A stretch of 64,000 nucleotides of DNA from Brevibacterium daeguense (GTDB lineage Bacteria > Actinomycetota > Actinomycetes > Actinomycetales > Brevibacteriaceae), in contig NZ_JAJTWW010000003.1 in assembly GCF_021729135.1 (NCBI RefSeq), forward strand, positions 124,001-188,000. Reading direction: 5' to 3'. The notes under the pieces were generated by a model. The model was not told the origin of the DNA. It saw only the letters and a list, made by a program, of their open reading frames with translations, and made no database searches. The position numbers and the translations under genes were made by a program. The stretch's first letter is position 1, and every line of letters begins with the position of its first letter. Shown one piece after another: positions 39,609 to 48,128 of the stretch.

Positions 39609-40868
39609 TCAGCCCGCGGTCGCCGCCGCAGGCTGGTCGCCGCCGGTCTGCACCAGCGACGGCGGGACTCCCTCATGCGTGGTGCGGTTCCACAGCGAGC
39701 GGGCCGGGATCTTCGACATGTCCGCCCGGTCCCGATACCGCTTGGCGGTCTCCTCGACCTCCAGCAGCAGACCCTCCGACAGCGTGGTCGGCTGCAGGCC
39801 GAGGTCGAGGAAGGTGTCGTTGGTGACGTGCAGGTCGTTCTCCGGGGACTCCTGCCGCGGATTGGGGACCAGCTCCATCCGCGCGCCGGTGATCGAGCAG
39901 ATCAGCTCGGCGAGATCGCGAACGCGATGAGTCTCCGTCATCTGGTTGAAGATCTTGACCCGGTCGCCGGCCTGAGGAGGGTTCTGCAGGGCGATCTCCA
40001 CACACCGGACCATGTCCTGGATGTGGATGAAGGCTCGCGTCTGGCCGCCGGTGCCGTGCACGGTCAGCGGATAGCCCACTGCCGCCTGCATGAGGAAGCG
40101 GTTGAGCACCGTGCCGTAGTCGCCGTCGTAGTCGAAGCGGTTGACGAGCCGCTCGTCGAGCTTGGTCTCGGCGGTGTTCGTGCCCCAGATGATTCCCTGG
40201 TGGAGGTCCGTGATGCGCAGCCTGTCATTCTTGGCGTAGAACGCGAACAGAGTCTGGTCGAGCACCTTCGTCATGTGGTAGATCGAGCCGGGGTTGGTCG
40301 GGTACAGGATCTGCTGTTCGACCGGATGCGGCTCGACCTGGTTGCCCTGCTCGTCCTCGCTCGCCATCACCTGGACGTCCAGATAGCCCTCGGGGATCTT
40401 CATTCCTGCAGTGCCGTAGCCGTATACCCCCATCGTCCCCAGATGCACCAGGTGGATGTCCTGACCGGATTCGACGACTGCCGCGAGCACATTGTTGGTC
40501 GCATTGGTGTTGTTGTCGACAGTGTAGCGCTTGTGGGCGGAGGATTTCATCGAGTACGGCGCGGCCCGCTGCTCGGCGAAATGCACCATGCTGTCCGGCC
40601 GGTACTCGCCGATGAGCTTGAGCAGCGCCTCGTAGTCCTGTGCGATGTCGATCCGGGCGAAGTCGATCCGCTTGCCGCTGATCTCCTCCCATGCGGCGAT
40701 CCGCTCCTCGATCGAGCGGATCGGAGTCAGGGATTCGGCGCCGAGCTCCTCGTCGATGGCCCGGCGGGAGAGGTTGTCGACGATGACGATGTCATGCCCC
40801 CGCGCGGACAGGTGCAGTGCTGTGGGCCAGCCGCAGAAGCCGTCCCCTCCGAAGACGATGGTCTTCAC
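39609..40868 (-). CDS. sqdB: UDP-sulfoquinovose synthase-like SqdB/SQD1
   Basis: This NAD-dependent short-chain dehydrogenase/epimerase (419 residues) resembles SQD1, which converts UDP-glucose and sulfite to UDP-sulfoquinovose. Shared landmarks are GGDGFCGWP, HFAEQRAAPYSM, HLVHLGTMGVYG, the catalytic Tyr-x3-Lys in IYHMTKV, NRFLMQAAVGYPLTVHG and GGQTRAF. The GTG at 40868 follows GGAGGAG by 6 nt; the longer frame to 40949 is rejected. It forms an operon with the sqdX-like gene. Confidence 0.85.
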   Translation of the reverse strand: MKTIVFGGDGFCGWPTALHLSARGHDIVIVDNLSRRAIDEELGAESLTPIRSIEERIAAWEEISGKRIDFARIDIAQDYEALLKLIGEYRPDSMVHFAEQRAAPYSMKSSAHKRYTVDNNTNATNNVLAAVVESGQDIHLVHLGTMGVYGYGTAGMKIPEGYLDVQVMASEDEQGNQVEPHPVEQQILYPTNPGSIYHMTKVLDQTLFAFYAKNDRLRITDLHQGIIWGTNTAETKLDERLVNRFDYDGDYGTVLNRFLMQAAVGYPLTVHGTGGQTRAFIHIQDMVRCVEIALQNPPQAGDRVKIFNQMTETHRVRDLAELICSITGARMELVPNPRQESPENDLHVTNDTFLDLGLQPTTLSEGLLLEVEETAKRYRDRADMSKIPARSLWNRTTHEGVPPSLVQTGGDQPAAATAG

Positions 40869-41154
40869 TCGGATCTCCTCCATCATGATGCTTTCCGGAC
40901 AGCGGCCTCGCGTTCCGGGCGAATCCGGACGCGAAACCGTATACAGCACACTAGCCTCTCCCGCAGGGAACTCCCGACCGCCGGGGCTGCCGCCGAGAGC
41001 GAAGACACGGAGCGTTCACCGCCTGTTCGCCCCCGTCCCCGCGTGCGCGACCGATCGGTATCCTGAGGGTGATCAGCGCCACTGCTCACGGCGGGCGGAA
41101 ACCCCCGTTGCCGCGATCCGCAGGACGCGGAGCCGGTCGGAAGGACGGACGGAC

Positions 41155-41853
41155 ATGACTGCACTGCCATTGCTCCCCGAGGACTTCGATTCGGCGCTGG
41201 TGGTGATGGCCCACCCGGACGACCCCGAGTACGGCGTCGCCGCCGCGGTCGCGCGCTGGACGGCCGCGGGCAAGCGCGTGGGCTACGTGCTCGCCAGCAG
41301 GGGAGAGGCCGGAATCGCCGGCATCGACCCCAAGACCAGTGCTCGGGTGCGTGAGGCCGAGCAGCGCGCCGCGTGCGCCGAGGTCGGGGTGGAGGATCTC
41401 GTGTTCCTCGGCTTTCCCGACGGCCGCATCATGTACTCCGGCGAGCTGCGGGACGCGATCGCCGCAGAGATCCGGCGGTTCCGACCCGAACTCGTGCTCG
41501 TGTCGAACTACCACGAGACCTGGTTCGGGACGTATCTCAACACCGCGGACCACCGCCACGTCGGACTGGCCGCCGTCGACGCGGTCTCCGACGCCGGAAA
41601 CGAATGGATCGTGGCGGGGGAGCGGTACGAAGGAGTCAGGTACATCGTCGAGGCGGGCGTGGCCCCGAGTCATGTCGTCCCGGTCGGCGACCACGTGGAA
41701 GCCGCCGTGCGCAGCCTGTGCTGCCACGAGGAATACCTCCGCGCTCTCTCCGACGACCCGATCGCCGACCAGGCTCGGGCCCAGGTCGATATGTCCACCG
41801 CCGTCGAAGGCCACGACGGCCCGCACGTGGGGTTCCGCCTGTACCTGGCGTGA
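41155..41853 (+). CDS. PIG-L/LmbE-family deacetylase
   Basis: This 232-residue zinc-dependent N-deacetylase family protein has the metal-binding AHPDDPEYG near residue 17, the second metal motif HRHVG near 140, and SNYHETW before it. The family includes MshB and mycothiol conjugate amidase Mca, but length and motifs are not specific enough to name it. GGAAGGACGGACGG precedes the ATG; an open frame reaching back to 40645 is antisense to sqdB. It may share a transcript with the peptidase 9 nt downstream. Confidence 0.85.
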   Translation: MTALPLLPEDFDSALVVMAHPDDPEYGVAAAVARWTAAGKRVGYVLASRGEAGIAGIDPKTSARVREAEQRAACAEVGVEDLVFLGFPDGRIMYSGELRDAIAAEIRRFRPELVLVSNYHETWFGTYLNTADHRHVGLAAVDAVSDAGNEWIVAGERYEGVRYIVEAGVAPSHVVPVGDHVEAAVRSLCCHEEYLRALSDDPIADQARAQVDMSTAVEGHDGPHVGFRLYLA

Positions 41854-41862
41854 GCTGAGAGA

Positions 41863-43182
41863 ATGACCACCATGACTTCTCTGTTCGCCGCCGCCGAGGC
41901 GGAGGTCCCCACGCTCTGCCGTGACCTGATCCGGATCGACACCCAGAACTGGGGCGACAACACCGCGAATCCCGAACGGCCGGCGGCCGAGCTCATCGCA
42001 GCCTGGCTCGCCGAGGTCGGACTTGAGTCGACCATCCTCGAGTCCGCGCCCGGACGGGCGAATCTGGTGGCCCGGATCCCCGGCCGGGACCCCAGCCTGC
42101 CGGCCCTCGTGGTCCACGGCCACACCGATGTGGTGCCCGCCGACGCCTCGGAGTGGACCGTGGATCCGTTCGCCGGGGAATTCCGCGACGGCCTGCTCTG
42201 GGGTCGGGGCGCGGTCGACATGAAGAACATGAACGCGATGATCGTGGCGGTGGTGCGCACCCTGCTGCGCGACGGGCTCGTGCCGCGGCGGGATCTCATC
42301 ATCGCCTTCTTCGCGGACGAGGAGGCGGGAGGCGTGTACGGCGCGCGCTGGATGGTGCAGCACCACCCTCACCTCTTCGCAGACGCCTCTGAGGCCGTCT
42401 CCGAGGTGGGTGGCTATTCCGTCGACATCCGCGGGCAGCGGGTCTATCTGGTGCAGACCGCGGAGAAGGGAATGGCCTGGCTGCGGCTGATCGCCCGCGG
42501 GACAGCGGGCCACGGTTCCCAGCTCAACCCGGACAATCCGGTGACGAGACTCGCCGCCGCAGTGGCCCGGATCGGTGCGCACGAGTGGCCGCAGGAGCTG
42601 CCGGAGGCCACCCGGGACCTGCTCCGCGGAGTCTCCGATCTCACCGGCGTGCCGTTCTCCGCCGAGACCTATCCGCAGCTGCTGGCCGAGCTCGGGTCGG
42701 TCGCGAAGTTCGTCGGGGCGACCCTGTCCAACACCTCCAACCCGACTCTGCTGTCGGCCGGATACAAGCACAACGTCATCCCCTCGACCGCGGAGGCGGT
42801 CGTGGACTGCCGCACCCTGCCGGGTGAGCACGAGAATCTCATGGCCACGATCCGCGAGCTGGCCGGAGACGGCATCGAGGTGCGGCCTGAGATCGCCTCG
42901 GACGCGGTGGAGTCACCGTTCTCCGGGCGTCTGGTCGACACCATGTCCGCGTCCCTGCTGGCCGAGGACCCGGGCGCGCGCATCCTGCCGTACACCCTCT
43001 CCGGAGGCACGGACAACAAGTCCCTGGCCGCGCTGGGGATCGCCGGATACGGGTTCGCGCCGCTGCGGCTGACCGGCGACCTCGACTTCCCCGCGATGTT
43101 CCACGGAGTCGACGAGCGGGTGCCCGTCTCAGCGCTGAAGTTCGGGACCAGAGTCCTCGGGCGGTTCCTCATCGAGGCGTAG
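41863..43182 (+). CDS. M20 family metallopeptidase
   Basis: This 439-residue dinuclear zinc peptidase/deacylase has metal ligands in VHGHTDVVP, GRGAVDMKN and FADEEAGG, a dimerisation lid with TAGHGSQLNPDN, and the late histidine in FHGVDERVP. It is of the DapE/ArgE/carboxypeptidase type; the substrate cannot be named. The ATG at 41863 or 41872 could be used. The last 54 nt overlap the convergent permease gene. Confidence 0.88.
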   Translation: MTTMTSLFAAAEAEVPTLCRDLIRIDTQNWGDNTANPERPAAELIAAWLAEVGLESTILESAPGRANLVARIPGRDPSLPALVVHGHTDVVPADASEWTVDPFAGEFRDGLLWGRGAVDMKNMNAMIVAVVRTLLRDGLVPRRDLIIAFFADEEAGGVYGARWMVQHHPHLFADASEAVSEVGGYSVDIRGQRVYLVQTAEKGMAWLRLIARGTAGHGSQLNPDNPVTRLAAAVARIGAHEWPQELPEATRDLLRGVSDLTGVPFSAETYPQLLAELGSVAKFVGATLSNTSNPTLLSAGYKHNVIPSTAEAVVDCRTLPGEHENLMATIRELAGDGIEVRPEIASDAVESPFSGRLVDTMSASLLAEDPGARILPYTLSGGTDNKSLAALGIAGYGFAPLRLTGDLDFPAMFHGVDERVPVSALKFGTRVLGRFLIEA

Positions 43183-44133
43183 CCGGTGCACCTGGCGCGG
43201 CCGCCTTCCCGGGAGCGAGGCGATGCTGACCCCCAGCAGCACGAGCGCCATGGCGAGGTAGGTCGCCCAGGTGATGGGCGCCTCGGCGGTGGGGAACGCG
43301 AGGTCGATGATCAGCGAGCCCAGCAGGTTGCCGAACAGCGAGGTCAGGCTCAGGATGAGCACGCCCAGGTGCTCGACGGTGATCGTGGTGACTCCGATGA
43401 AGAGGACGCCGAGCACTCCGCCGATCAGCGTCCACCACTGGCCGGGCAGCTCCGGCGCAGCCGTGACGCCGCTGCCGGCGAGCGCCAGGGCGGCCGAGCA
43501 CGCGACGAGGAAGACCGAGCCGACGAAGAAGTTGAGGAAGGTCGCGGCCCCGGCCGAGTTCGTCGCGAGCTTGAACCGGCCATTGAAGGCCTGCTGGAAG
43601 GCGGTCATGGTGCCGGCGGCGAAGGGCAGGATCGGTGCCCACCAGCTGACTCCGTGCTGCAGCGCACCCGCCGAGGATACGACCACTCCGCCGAGCACGA
43701 CGAGCACGCCCAGAATTCGCTGGAACGACAGCGGCTTCCGGCCGCCGGGCGGCAGCGACGTGTTGTCGACGACGAGGGCTCCGGTGAGCTGGCCCGAGAC
43801 GAAGGCCATGGTGAACATCGCGACCCCGAACAGGGGCACCGTGAAGGACTGGGCGATGACGACCGACGCGCCGGCGAGTCCGCCCAGGGTCATCCACCAG
43901 GGGAACTGACCGGTGCGGATGAGGCCCCACCCGTGACGCAGGGCCGAGCGGGTGCGGGGAGAGCAGGCGGCGACGCCGAGCACGACGATCATGCCGCCGA
44001 GGAATGAGCCGGTGGCCGCGTGGATTCCGCTGCCGACGATCCCTGCAAGAGCGCCGTTTGCGGTGCCCTGGACCGCCATTCCGGCACCGGCCAGAGCGGT
44101 CGCCAGGGCGCTGACGAGGAGGGTGGCGCGCAC
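43129..44133 (-). CDS. DMT-superfamily permease (DUF606/YdcZ duplicated)
   Basis: This 334-residue integral membrane protein has about ten hydrophobic helices in two homologous halves. Each half has the YdcZ pattern: QGTANGALAGIVGSGIHAATGSF in the first and FQQAFNGRFKLATNSAGAATFLNFFVG in the second. It is a fused double-domain member of DUF606, with unknown substrate. The GTG at 44133 lies 4 nt after the DUF5703 stop and is a weak start; coupling is likely. Confidence 0.8.
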   Translation of the reverse strand: MRATLLVSALATALAGAGMAVQGTANGALAGIVGSGIHAATGSFLGGMIVVLGVAACSPRTRSALRHGWGLIRTGQFPWWMTLGGLAGASVVIAQSFTVPLFGVAMFTMAFVSGQLTGALVVDNTSLPPGGRKPLSFQRILGVLVVLGGVVVSSAGALQHGVSWWAPILPFAAGTMTAFQQAFNGRFKLATNSAGAATFLNFFVGSVFLVACSAALALAGSGVTAAPELPGQWWTLIGGVLGVLFIGVTTITVEHLGVLILSLTSLFGNLLGSLIIDLAFPTAEAPITWATYLAMALVLLGVSIASLPGRRPRQVHRLRLDEEPPEDSGPELQR

Positions 44134-44137
44134 CTCG

Positions 44138-44341
44138 TCAGGCGGTGCGCTGGACGCGGATGATGCGGCGCCGCAGCCAGACCGTTCGTGAGCCGCCCAT
44201 GCCGAGCCGGGTGCGGGCAAGCTCCCAGCGACCGTACTCGGCCTCGTCGGTGAGCAGCTGACGGGCTTCGGAGCGCGAGGTGTCGCGGTGGAAGCTGATG
44301 GTCCGGAACTCGTATTCGACGTCTGGGCGCCTGTGCTTCAT
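44138..44341 (-). CDS. DUF5703 family small protein
   Basis: This 67-residue protein matches the actinobacterial DUF5703 pattern: VEYEFRTISFHRDTSRSEARQLLTDEAEYGRWELAR followed by VWLRRRIIRV (quoted here in pieces: EYEFR, SRSEARQLLTDEAEYG, VWLRRRI). AGGAGGGTG precedes the ATG at 44341. The function is unknown. It is the upstream gene of the DUF606 permease. Confidence 0.85.
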   Translation of the reverse strand: MKHRRPDVEYEFRTISFHRDTSRSEARQLLTDEAEYGRWELARTRLGMGGSRTVWLRRRIIRVQRTA

Positions 44342-44414
44342 CCACACCCTCCTGTGCGCGACTTCGCGCAACTGTATCACCGCGGGTCCCGCTGCCTGGG
44401 ATAGCCTGGAGCAC

Positions 44415-45089
44415 ATGGTGCACATCGTCCTCGTCCGCCACGGCGAGAGCCACGCGAACGCCGCCGGCATCCTCGCCGGTCGCCTCCCCGACATCGCGCT
44501 GACCAGCGGCGGCGCCGAGCAGATCCGGCGGCTGATCGAGGTGCTCCCGTGGCAGCGCGTCACCGAGGTCCGCCATTCCACGGTGCAGCGCTGCGAGGAG
44601 ACGACCGAGGTCCTGCTCGAGGGGATCGAGGCCGGTGCGGTCCGGCCGGCTCCGGAGTTCGTCGAGGTCGACTACGGGGAGTGGTCCGGACGCCGGCTCG
44701 AGGACCTCAAGGCGCTTCCCGAGTGGCGCGAGGTCGCGCAGCGTCCCTCCGCGATGGTCTTCCCCGGTGGTGAGACTCTCGCCGCCGCCGCCGAACGGGC
44801 GGTGGGAGGCGTGCGTTCCTTCGTGTGCGATCTGCGTGCGCAGGCGGACCCGGACGCGCCTCCGGAGTCGGCGCCCGTGGGAATCGTCGTCGCCCACGGC
44901 GACATCATCAAAGCGGTGCTGGCCGCTGCCCTCGGCATGCCCCTCGACGACTTCCAGCGGATTGCGGTAGCGCCCGGGTCCTACAGTGTGATCACATATC
45001 CGCGGGAGGGCCACCCGACGGTGACGGCGATGTCGGTGACGGCACGCGGCCGAACCGGCCAGCCGGGCATGCTCGGCGGGGGAGCCTGA
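44415..45089 (+). CDS. MSMEG_4193-type phosphomutase-like protein
   Basis: This 224-residue histidine phosphatase superfamily protein has the catalytic histidine in VLVRHGES, arginine in STVQRCEET, acidic EVDYGEWSG and second histidine in VVAHGDIIK. It fits the actinobacteria-specific MSMEG_4193 family, which co-occurs with DUF3090 and SCO1664-family genes around mshC; here those genes follow within 3 kb. The substrate is unknown. The ATG at 44415 has TAGCCT (44402-44407) 7 nt upstream, which suggests a leaderless transcript. Confidence 0.85.
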   Translation: MVHIVLVRHGESHANAAGILAGRLPDIALTSGGAEQIRRLIEVLPWQRVTEVRHSTVQRCEETTEVLLEGIEAGAVRPAPEFVEVDYGEWSGRRLEDLKALPEWREVAQRPSAMVFPGGETLAAAAERAVGGVRSFVCDLRAQADPDAPPESAPVGIVVAHGDIIKAVLAAALGMPLDDFQRIAVAPGSYSVITYPREGHPTVTAMSVTARGRTGQPGMLGGGA

Positions 45090-45096
45090 ACCGGAG

Positions 45097-45924
45097 TCAG
45101 AGCGGGGACAGCACTCCGGTGCCGAGCAGGACGAACACGAGCAGCCCCAGCGCCACGCGGTACCACACGAACACCGCGAAGGACTTCGTCTGGATGAACT
45201 TCAGGAATCCGACGATCACGACGTAGCCGACGAGGAACGCGATGATCGTCGCCAGGATCGTCGGGCCCCAGCCCAGCACCATCGGCTCGCCGATGCTCTG
45301 GAAGAGACCGTAGAACCCGGAGGCCATGACTGCCGGCACCGCCAGCAGGAAGGAGTAGCGGGCGGCCGACTCACGGGTGAAGCCCATCAGCCGGCCGGCG
45401 ATGATGGTGCCGCCCGAGCGGGACACTCCGGGGATCAGCGCCATCGCCTGGGCCAGGCCGTAGAGGATGCCCTGCCGCCAGGTCATGTCCTCCAGTCCCC
45501 GCTCGCGCGGTCCGATCCTGTCGGCGACACCGAGGATGATGCCGAACACGATGAGCATCGTGCCGGTGATCCACAGATTTCGCAGGAACGAGTCGATGGC
45601 GTCCTGGAACAGCAGGCCGAGCACGCCGATCGGGATCGAGCCGAGGATGATGAACCACCCGAGGCGGGCCTGCGGATCGTTCCGCTCCCGCTTCCCGGTG
45701 AGCGAGGCGAACCATGCGCTGATGATTCCGACGATGTCGCGCCAGAAGTAGACGACCACAGCGGTCTCCGTGCCGATCTGCACGATCGCAGTGAAGAAGG
45801 CACCTGGATCCTGGCCCGGGAGCATGAACTCGCCGACGATGCGCAGGTGCGCCGAGGATGAGATCGGAAGGAACTCCGTCAGTCCCTGAACGACGCCCAG
45901 AATCGCAGCGATCAGCCAGTCCAT
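45097..45924 (-). CDS. uppP: undecaprenyl-diphosphatase UppP (BacA)
   Basis: UppP recycles the lipid carrier of cell-wall synthesis by dephosphorylating undecaprenyl diphosphate. The 275-residue membrane protein keeps the two signature motifs [13 protein letters not shown] (near residue 16) and PGVSRSGGT (near 165), the second with the catalytic arginine. AAAGAGGG lies upstream of the ATG at 45924. It diverges from the aldo/keto reductase-like gene across an inverted-repeat promoter region, and ends 7 nt from the phosphomutase-like gene. Confidence 0.95.
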   Translation of the reverse strand: MDWLIAAILGVVQGLTEFLPISSSAHLRIVGEFMLPGQDPGAFFTAIVQIGTETAVVVYFWRDIVGIISAWFASLTGKRERNDPQARLGWFIILGSIPIGVLGLLFQDAIDSFLRNLWITGTMLIVFGIILGVADRIGPRERGLEDMTWRQGILYGLAQAMALIPGVSRSGGTIIAGRLMGFTRESAARYSFLLAVPAVMASGFYGLFQSIGEPMVLGWGPTILATIIAFLVGYVVIVGFLKFIQTKSFAVFVWYRVALGLLVFVLLGTGVLSPL

Positions 45925-45973
45925 CAATACCCTCTTTCGCACAGCACAGCCCACCTGGTGGTGGGCCCCGACC

Positions 45974-45998
45974 AGGTTACCCTCCTTTCGGGTAACCT
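45974..45998. promoter_or_regulatory. 9-bp inverted repeat in the uppP/AKR divergent promoter
   Basis: AGGTTACCC (45974-45982), 7 nt, GGGTAACCT (45990-45998) is a perfect inverted repeat. Each arm contains TAACCT, a plausible -10 hexamer: the right arm for the plus-strand AKR-like gene, 8 nt before its ATG, and the left arm for uppP. It can be read as a regulator-binding site or as two mirror-image promoters. Confidence 0.55.
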
Positions 45999-46006
45999 CG
46001 GTGAGT

Positions 46007-46924
46007 ATGCGATTCAACCGTGTGGGAGCGTCCGGTCTCGAGGTCTCCGAACTCGGTCTGGGCACCTTCGAGTGGGGCCACCGAGTGAGTCCCGAGACGG
46101 CCCAGGCCCTCGTCGAGGCGTACTGCTCGGCGGGCGGAACCATCGTGGAGATCTCGTCCTTCGCCTCGCCGGCGGCCGAGATCGTGGGATCGCTGGACCT
46201 TCCCCCGGAGCTCGCCCTGATCGGGCGCGTCGGAGTCGCAGTGCGCGGGGGAGCCGCACGGCTGTCGGCCGGGCGCGCGACGATCCTGCGTCAGGTGCGC
46301 GAGCTGCTGTGCCGCACCAGCAGGGATCGGATCGACGTGCTGGTGCTGGACGGATTCGATGCGCAGACTCCCCTCGAGGAGACCGCCTCGGCGCTGTGCA
46401 CCCTCATCGAGAGCGGTCAGGTCGTCCACGTCGGAGCGGCGCATCACACGGGGTGGCAGCTGGCCGCGCTCAGAGGCGCGGGCATCCCGGTCGTCGCCGC
46501 GCTCAATGAGCTCTCGCTGCTCGATCGCAGCGCCGAGGCCGAGGTGCTCCCGGCCGCCGACTACCTCGGGGTCGGGGTGCTCGCCGGTGCTGCCCTCGGG
46601 CGCGGCATCCTCACCGGCAAGTACGCCCGGGGAGTCCCGCGGGACTCGCGAGCATCCGGCGGAAATCGGGACTGGGTGGTCGAACTGCTCACCGACTCCG
46701 CTCGGCACACGGTCGCCGGGATCAGCAAAGCCGCGGCCGGGCTGGGGGTCGAGCCGCTCGACGTGGCGCTGGCCTGGAACCGCGCGCTGCCGGTGGCGAG
46801 CTCGCTGGTGGCCCCGCGGACTGTCGCTCAGCTGGAGCAGATCCTGCGCAGCGACCTGGTCCTCGAGCCGGAGATCCGCGATGCACTGGATCAGATCTCC
46901 GACCCGTACGTGTCCGCTCGCTGA
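46007..46924 (+). CDS. aldo/keto reductase-like protein with lost catalytic tetrad
   Basis: This 305-residue TIM-barrel protein aligns with the aldo/keto reductases of the YdhF/potassium-channel beta type (LGLGTFEWG at the N-terminus; [20 protein letters not shown] in the second half). The catalytic tetrad is not conserved. Where active enzymes have FDTAxxYG it reads VEISSFAS; the lysine of VATK is arginine (LIGRVG); and the histidine of LHrpD is replaced (LVLDGFD). It may be a binding or regulatory protein. The ATG at 46007 was chosen; GTG at 46001 is possible. Confidence 0.8.
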   Translation: MRFNRVGASGLEVSELGLGTFEWGHRVSPETAQALVEAYCSAGGTIVEISSFASPAAEIVGSLDLPPELALIGRVGVAVRGGAARLSAGRATILRQVRELLCRTSRDRIDVLVLDGFDAQTPLEETASALCTLIESGQVVHVGAAHHTGWQLAALRGAGIPVVAALNELSLLDRSAEAEVLPAADYLGVGVLAGAALGRGILTGKYARGVPRDSRASGGNRDWVVELLTDSARHTVAGISKAAAGLGVEPLDVALAWNRALPVASSLVAPRTVAQLEQILRSDLVLEPEIRDALDQISDPYVSAR

Positions 46925-47000
46925 TCTGATCGGCACGTGACCGCTCCCTGAATGGAGAAGCGCCCGTCGCCACCGATTGCAGTCCTCTTGAAACGACACG

Positions 47001-47036
47001 ATCGTCGCAACCTCTCGATGAGAGTGTTGCGGCGAT
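47001..47036. terminator. long hairpin after the AKR-like gene
   Basis: ATCGTCGCAAC pairs with GTTGCGGCGAT (one G-U), and the inner CTCTC/GAGAG continues the stem across a single bulged T, closing on loop GAT. This 16-bp structure lies between two convergent genes and probably ends transcription. A second pair, CCGCCCCG/CGGGGCGG (47046-47053 and 47074-47081), follows. Confidence 0.65.
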
Positions 47037-47082
47037 CATGTGAACCCGCCCCGGGGAGACGGGGGCTGTGCAGCGGGGCGGC

Positions 47083-47451
47083 TCAGCGGTCGCGGTCGTC
47101 CTCGTCCGAGTCGTCGGAGTCATCGTCGTCGTCCGATTCATCGTCGTCGTCATCGTCGGAATCGTCGTCGTCCGAGACCAGGACCTCGAACTCGTCGTCG
47201 TCCTCGAACTCATCGAAGTCGTCATCCTCGTTGTCCTTGGCGTCCTCGACATCGTCGAAGAGCTCGAACGGGGTGACCTCGTCGAAAGCGGTGTAGAGCG
47301 CGTCCTCATAGATCTCGAACGCGTCGGCCAGAGCCATGTAGCTGGCTTCCACTCGGGGATCGGTGTCGGAAGTGCGATGCGCAGCAGCGGCGTAGTGCTC
47401 GCGGACAGCGGAGAGGAACTCTTCGAGTGCCACCTGAGGATCAAGACTCAT
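47083..47451 (-). CDS. small protein with long aspartate-rich tail
   Basis: This 122-residue protein is of unknown function. The first 70 residues form a helical domain (ALEEFLSAVREHYAAAA; YMALADAFEIYEDALYTAFDE); the last 50 are almost only Asp, Glu and Ser, giving a highly acidic, probably disordered tail. The DNA of the tail is a TCG/TCC-type low-complexity run. The start at 47451 is supported by TACATT (47459-47464) ending 7 nt before it (leaderless). It diverges from DUF3090 by 110 bp. Confidence 0.75.
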   Translation of the reverse strand: MSLDPQVALEEFLSAVREHYAAAAHRTSDTDPRVEASYMALADAFEIYEDALYTAFDEVTPFELFDDVEDAKDNEDDDFDEFEDDDEFEVLVSDDDDSDDDDDDESDDDDDSDDSDEDDRDR

Positions 47452-47561
47452 ACGTCCAAATGTAGCCCACCGGATGACCCCCTGAAACCCTCCCCCTCGG
47501 GATGACCTCGAACGACGCATACCGATGTTCTCCCGGGTCGGAAGTGGAATAGTGTGGGGAT

Positions 47562-48128
47562 ATGGCAGCGCAGGTCTTCGATCATCCGAACCCCGATCGC
47601 TTCGTCGTCGGCACCGTCGGTCTGCCCGGGGAGCGCACGTTCTTCCTGCAGGCTCGCACCGACTCCAGGATCACCACGGTGACTTTGGAGAAGGAACAGG
47701 TCGAACTCCTGGGCGAGCGCATGAACGAGCTGCTGGACATGGTTCGATCCAAGTCGACGAACCCGCAGTCGATTCCCCTGGCGCCCCTGGAGTCGCATGT
47801 CGACAATGCCGGCCTGAGCATGCCGATCGAAGCGGAGTTCCGGGTCGGCACCATGAGTCTCGGCTGGGACACCGTTGCGGAGCATATGCTCGTCGAGTGC
47901 TTCGAGCTCACCCAGCGGGACGCGGAGTCGGGTACCAGCGCCGATCCCGAGGACGATTCGGAATCGCGTGACCGCCTCCGGGTCATCCTCACCGCGGCGC
48001 AGGCACGCGAGTTCGCCCGGCGCGCCGATCAGGTCGTCAATGCCGGTCGCGAGGACTGCCCGTTCTGCTCGCTGCCCCTCGATTCGGGCGGCCACATGTG
48101 CCCCCGAGCCAACGGGATCCCGCGCTGA
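47562..48128 (+). CDS. DUF3090 zinc-ribbon protein of the mshC cassette
   Basis: This 188-residue protein belongs to DUF3090, an actinobacterial family of unknown function. It starts with the conserved FDHPNPDRFVVGTVG and GERTFFLQ and ends with a small metal site, CPFC-SLPLDSGGHMCPRANG (CxxC plus H and C). An internal acidic loop (about 125-137) is variable. TAGTGT (47550-47555) ends 6 nt before the ATG. The stop overlaps the SCO1664-family gene (TGATG). Confidence 0.9.
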   Translation: MAAQVFDHPNPDRFVVGTVGLPGERTFFLQARTDSRITTVTLEKEQVELLGERMNELLDMVRSKSTNPQSIPLAPLESHVDNAGLSMPIEAEFRVGTMSLGWDTVAEHMLVECFELTQRDAESGTSADPEDDSESRDRLRVILTAAQAREFARRADQVVNAGREDCPFCSLPLDSGGHMCPRANGIPR

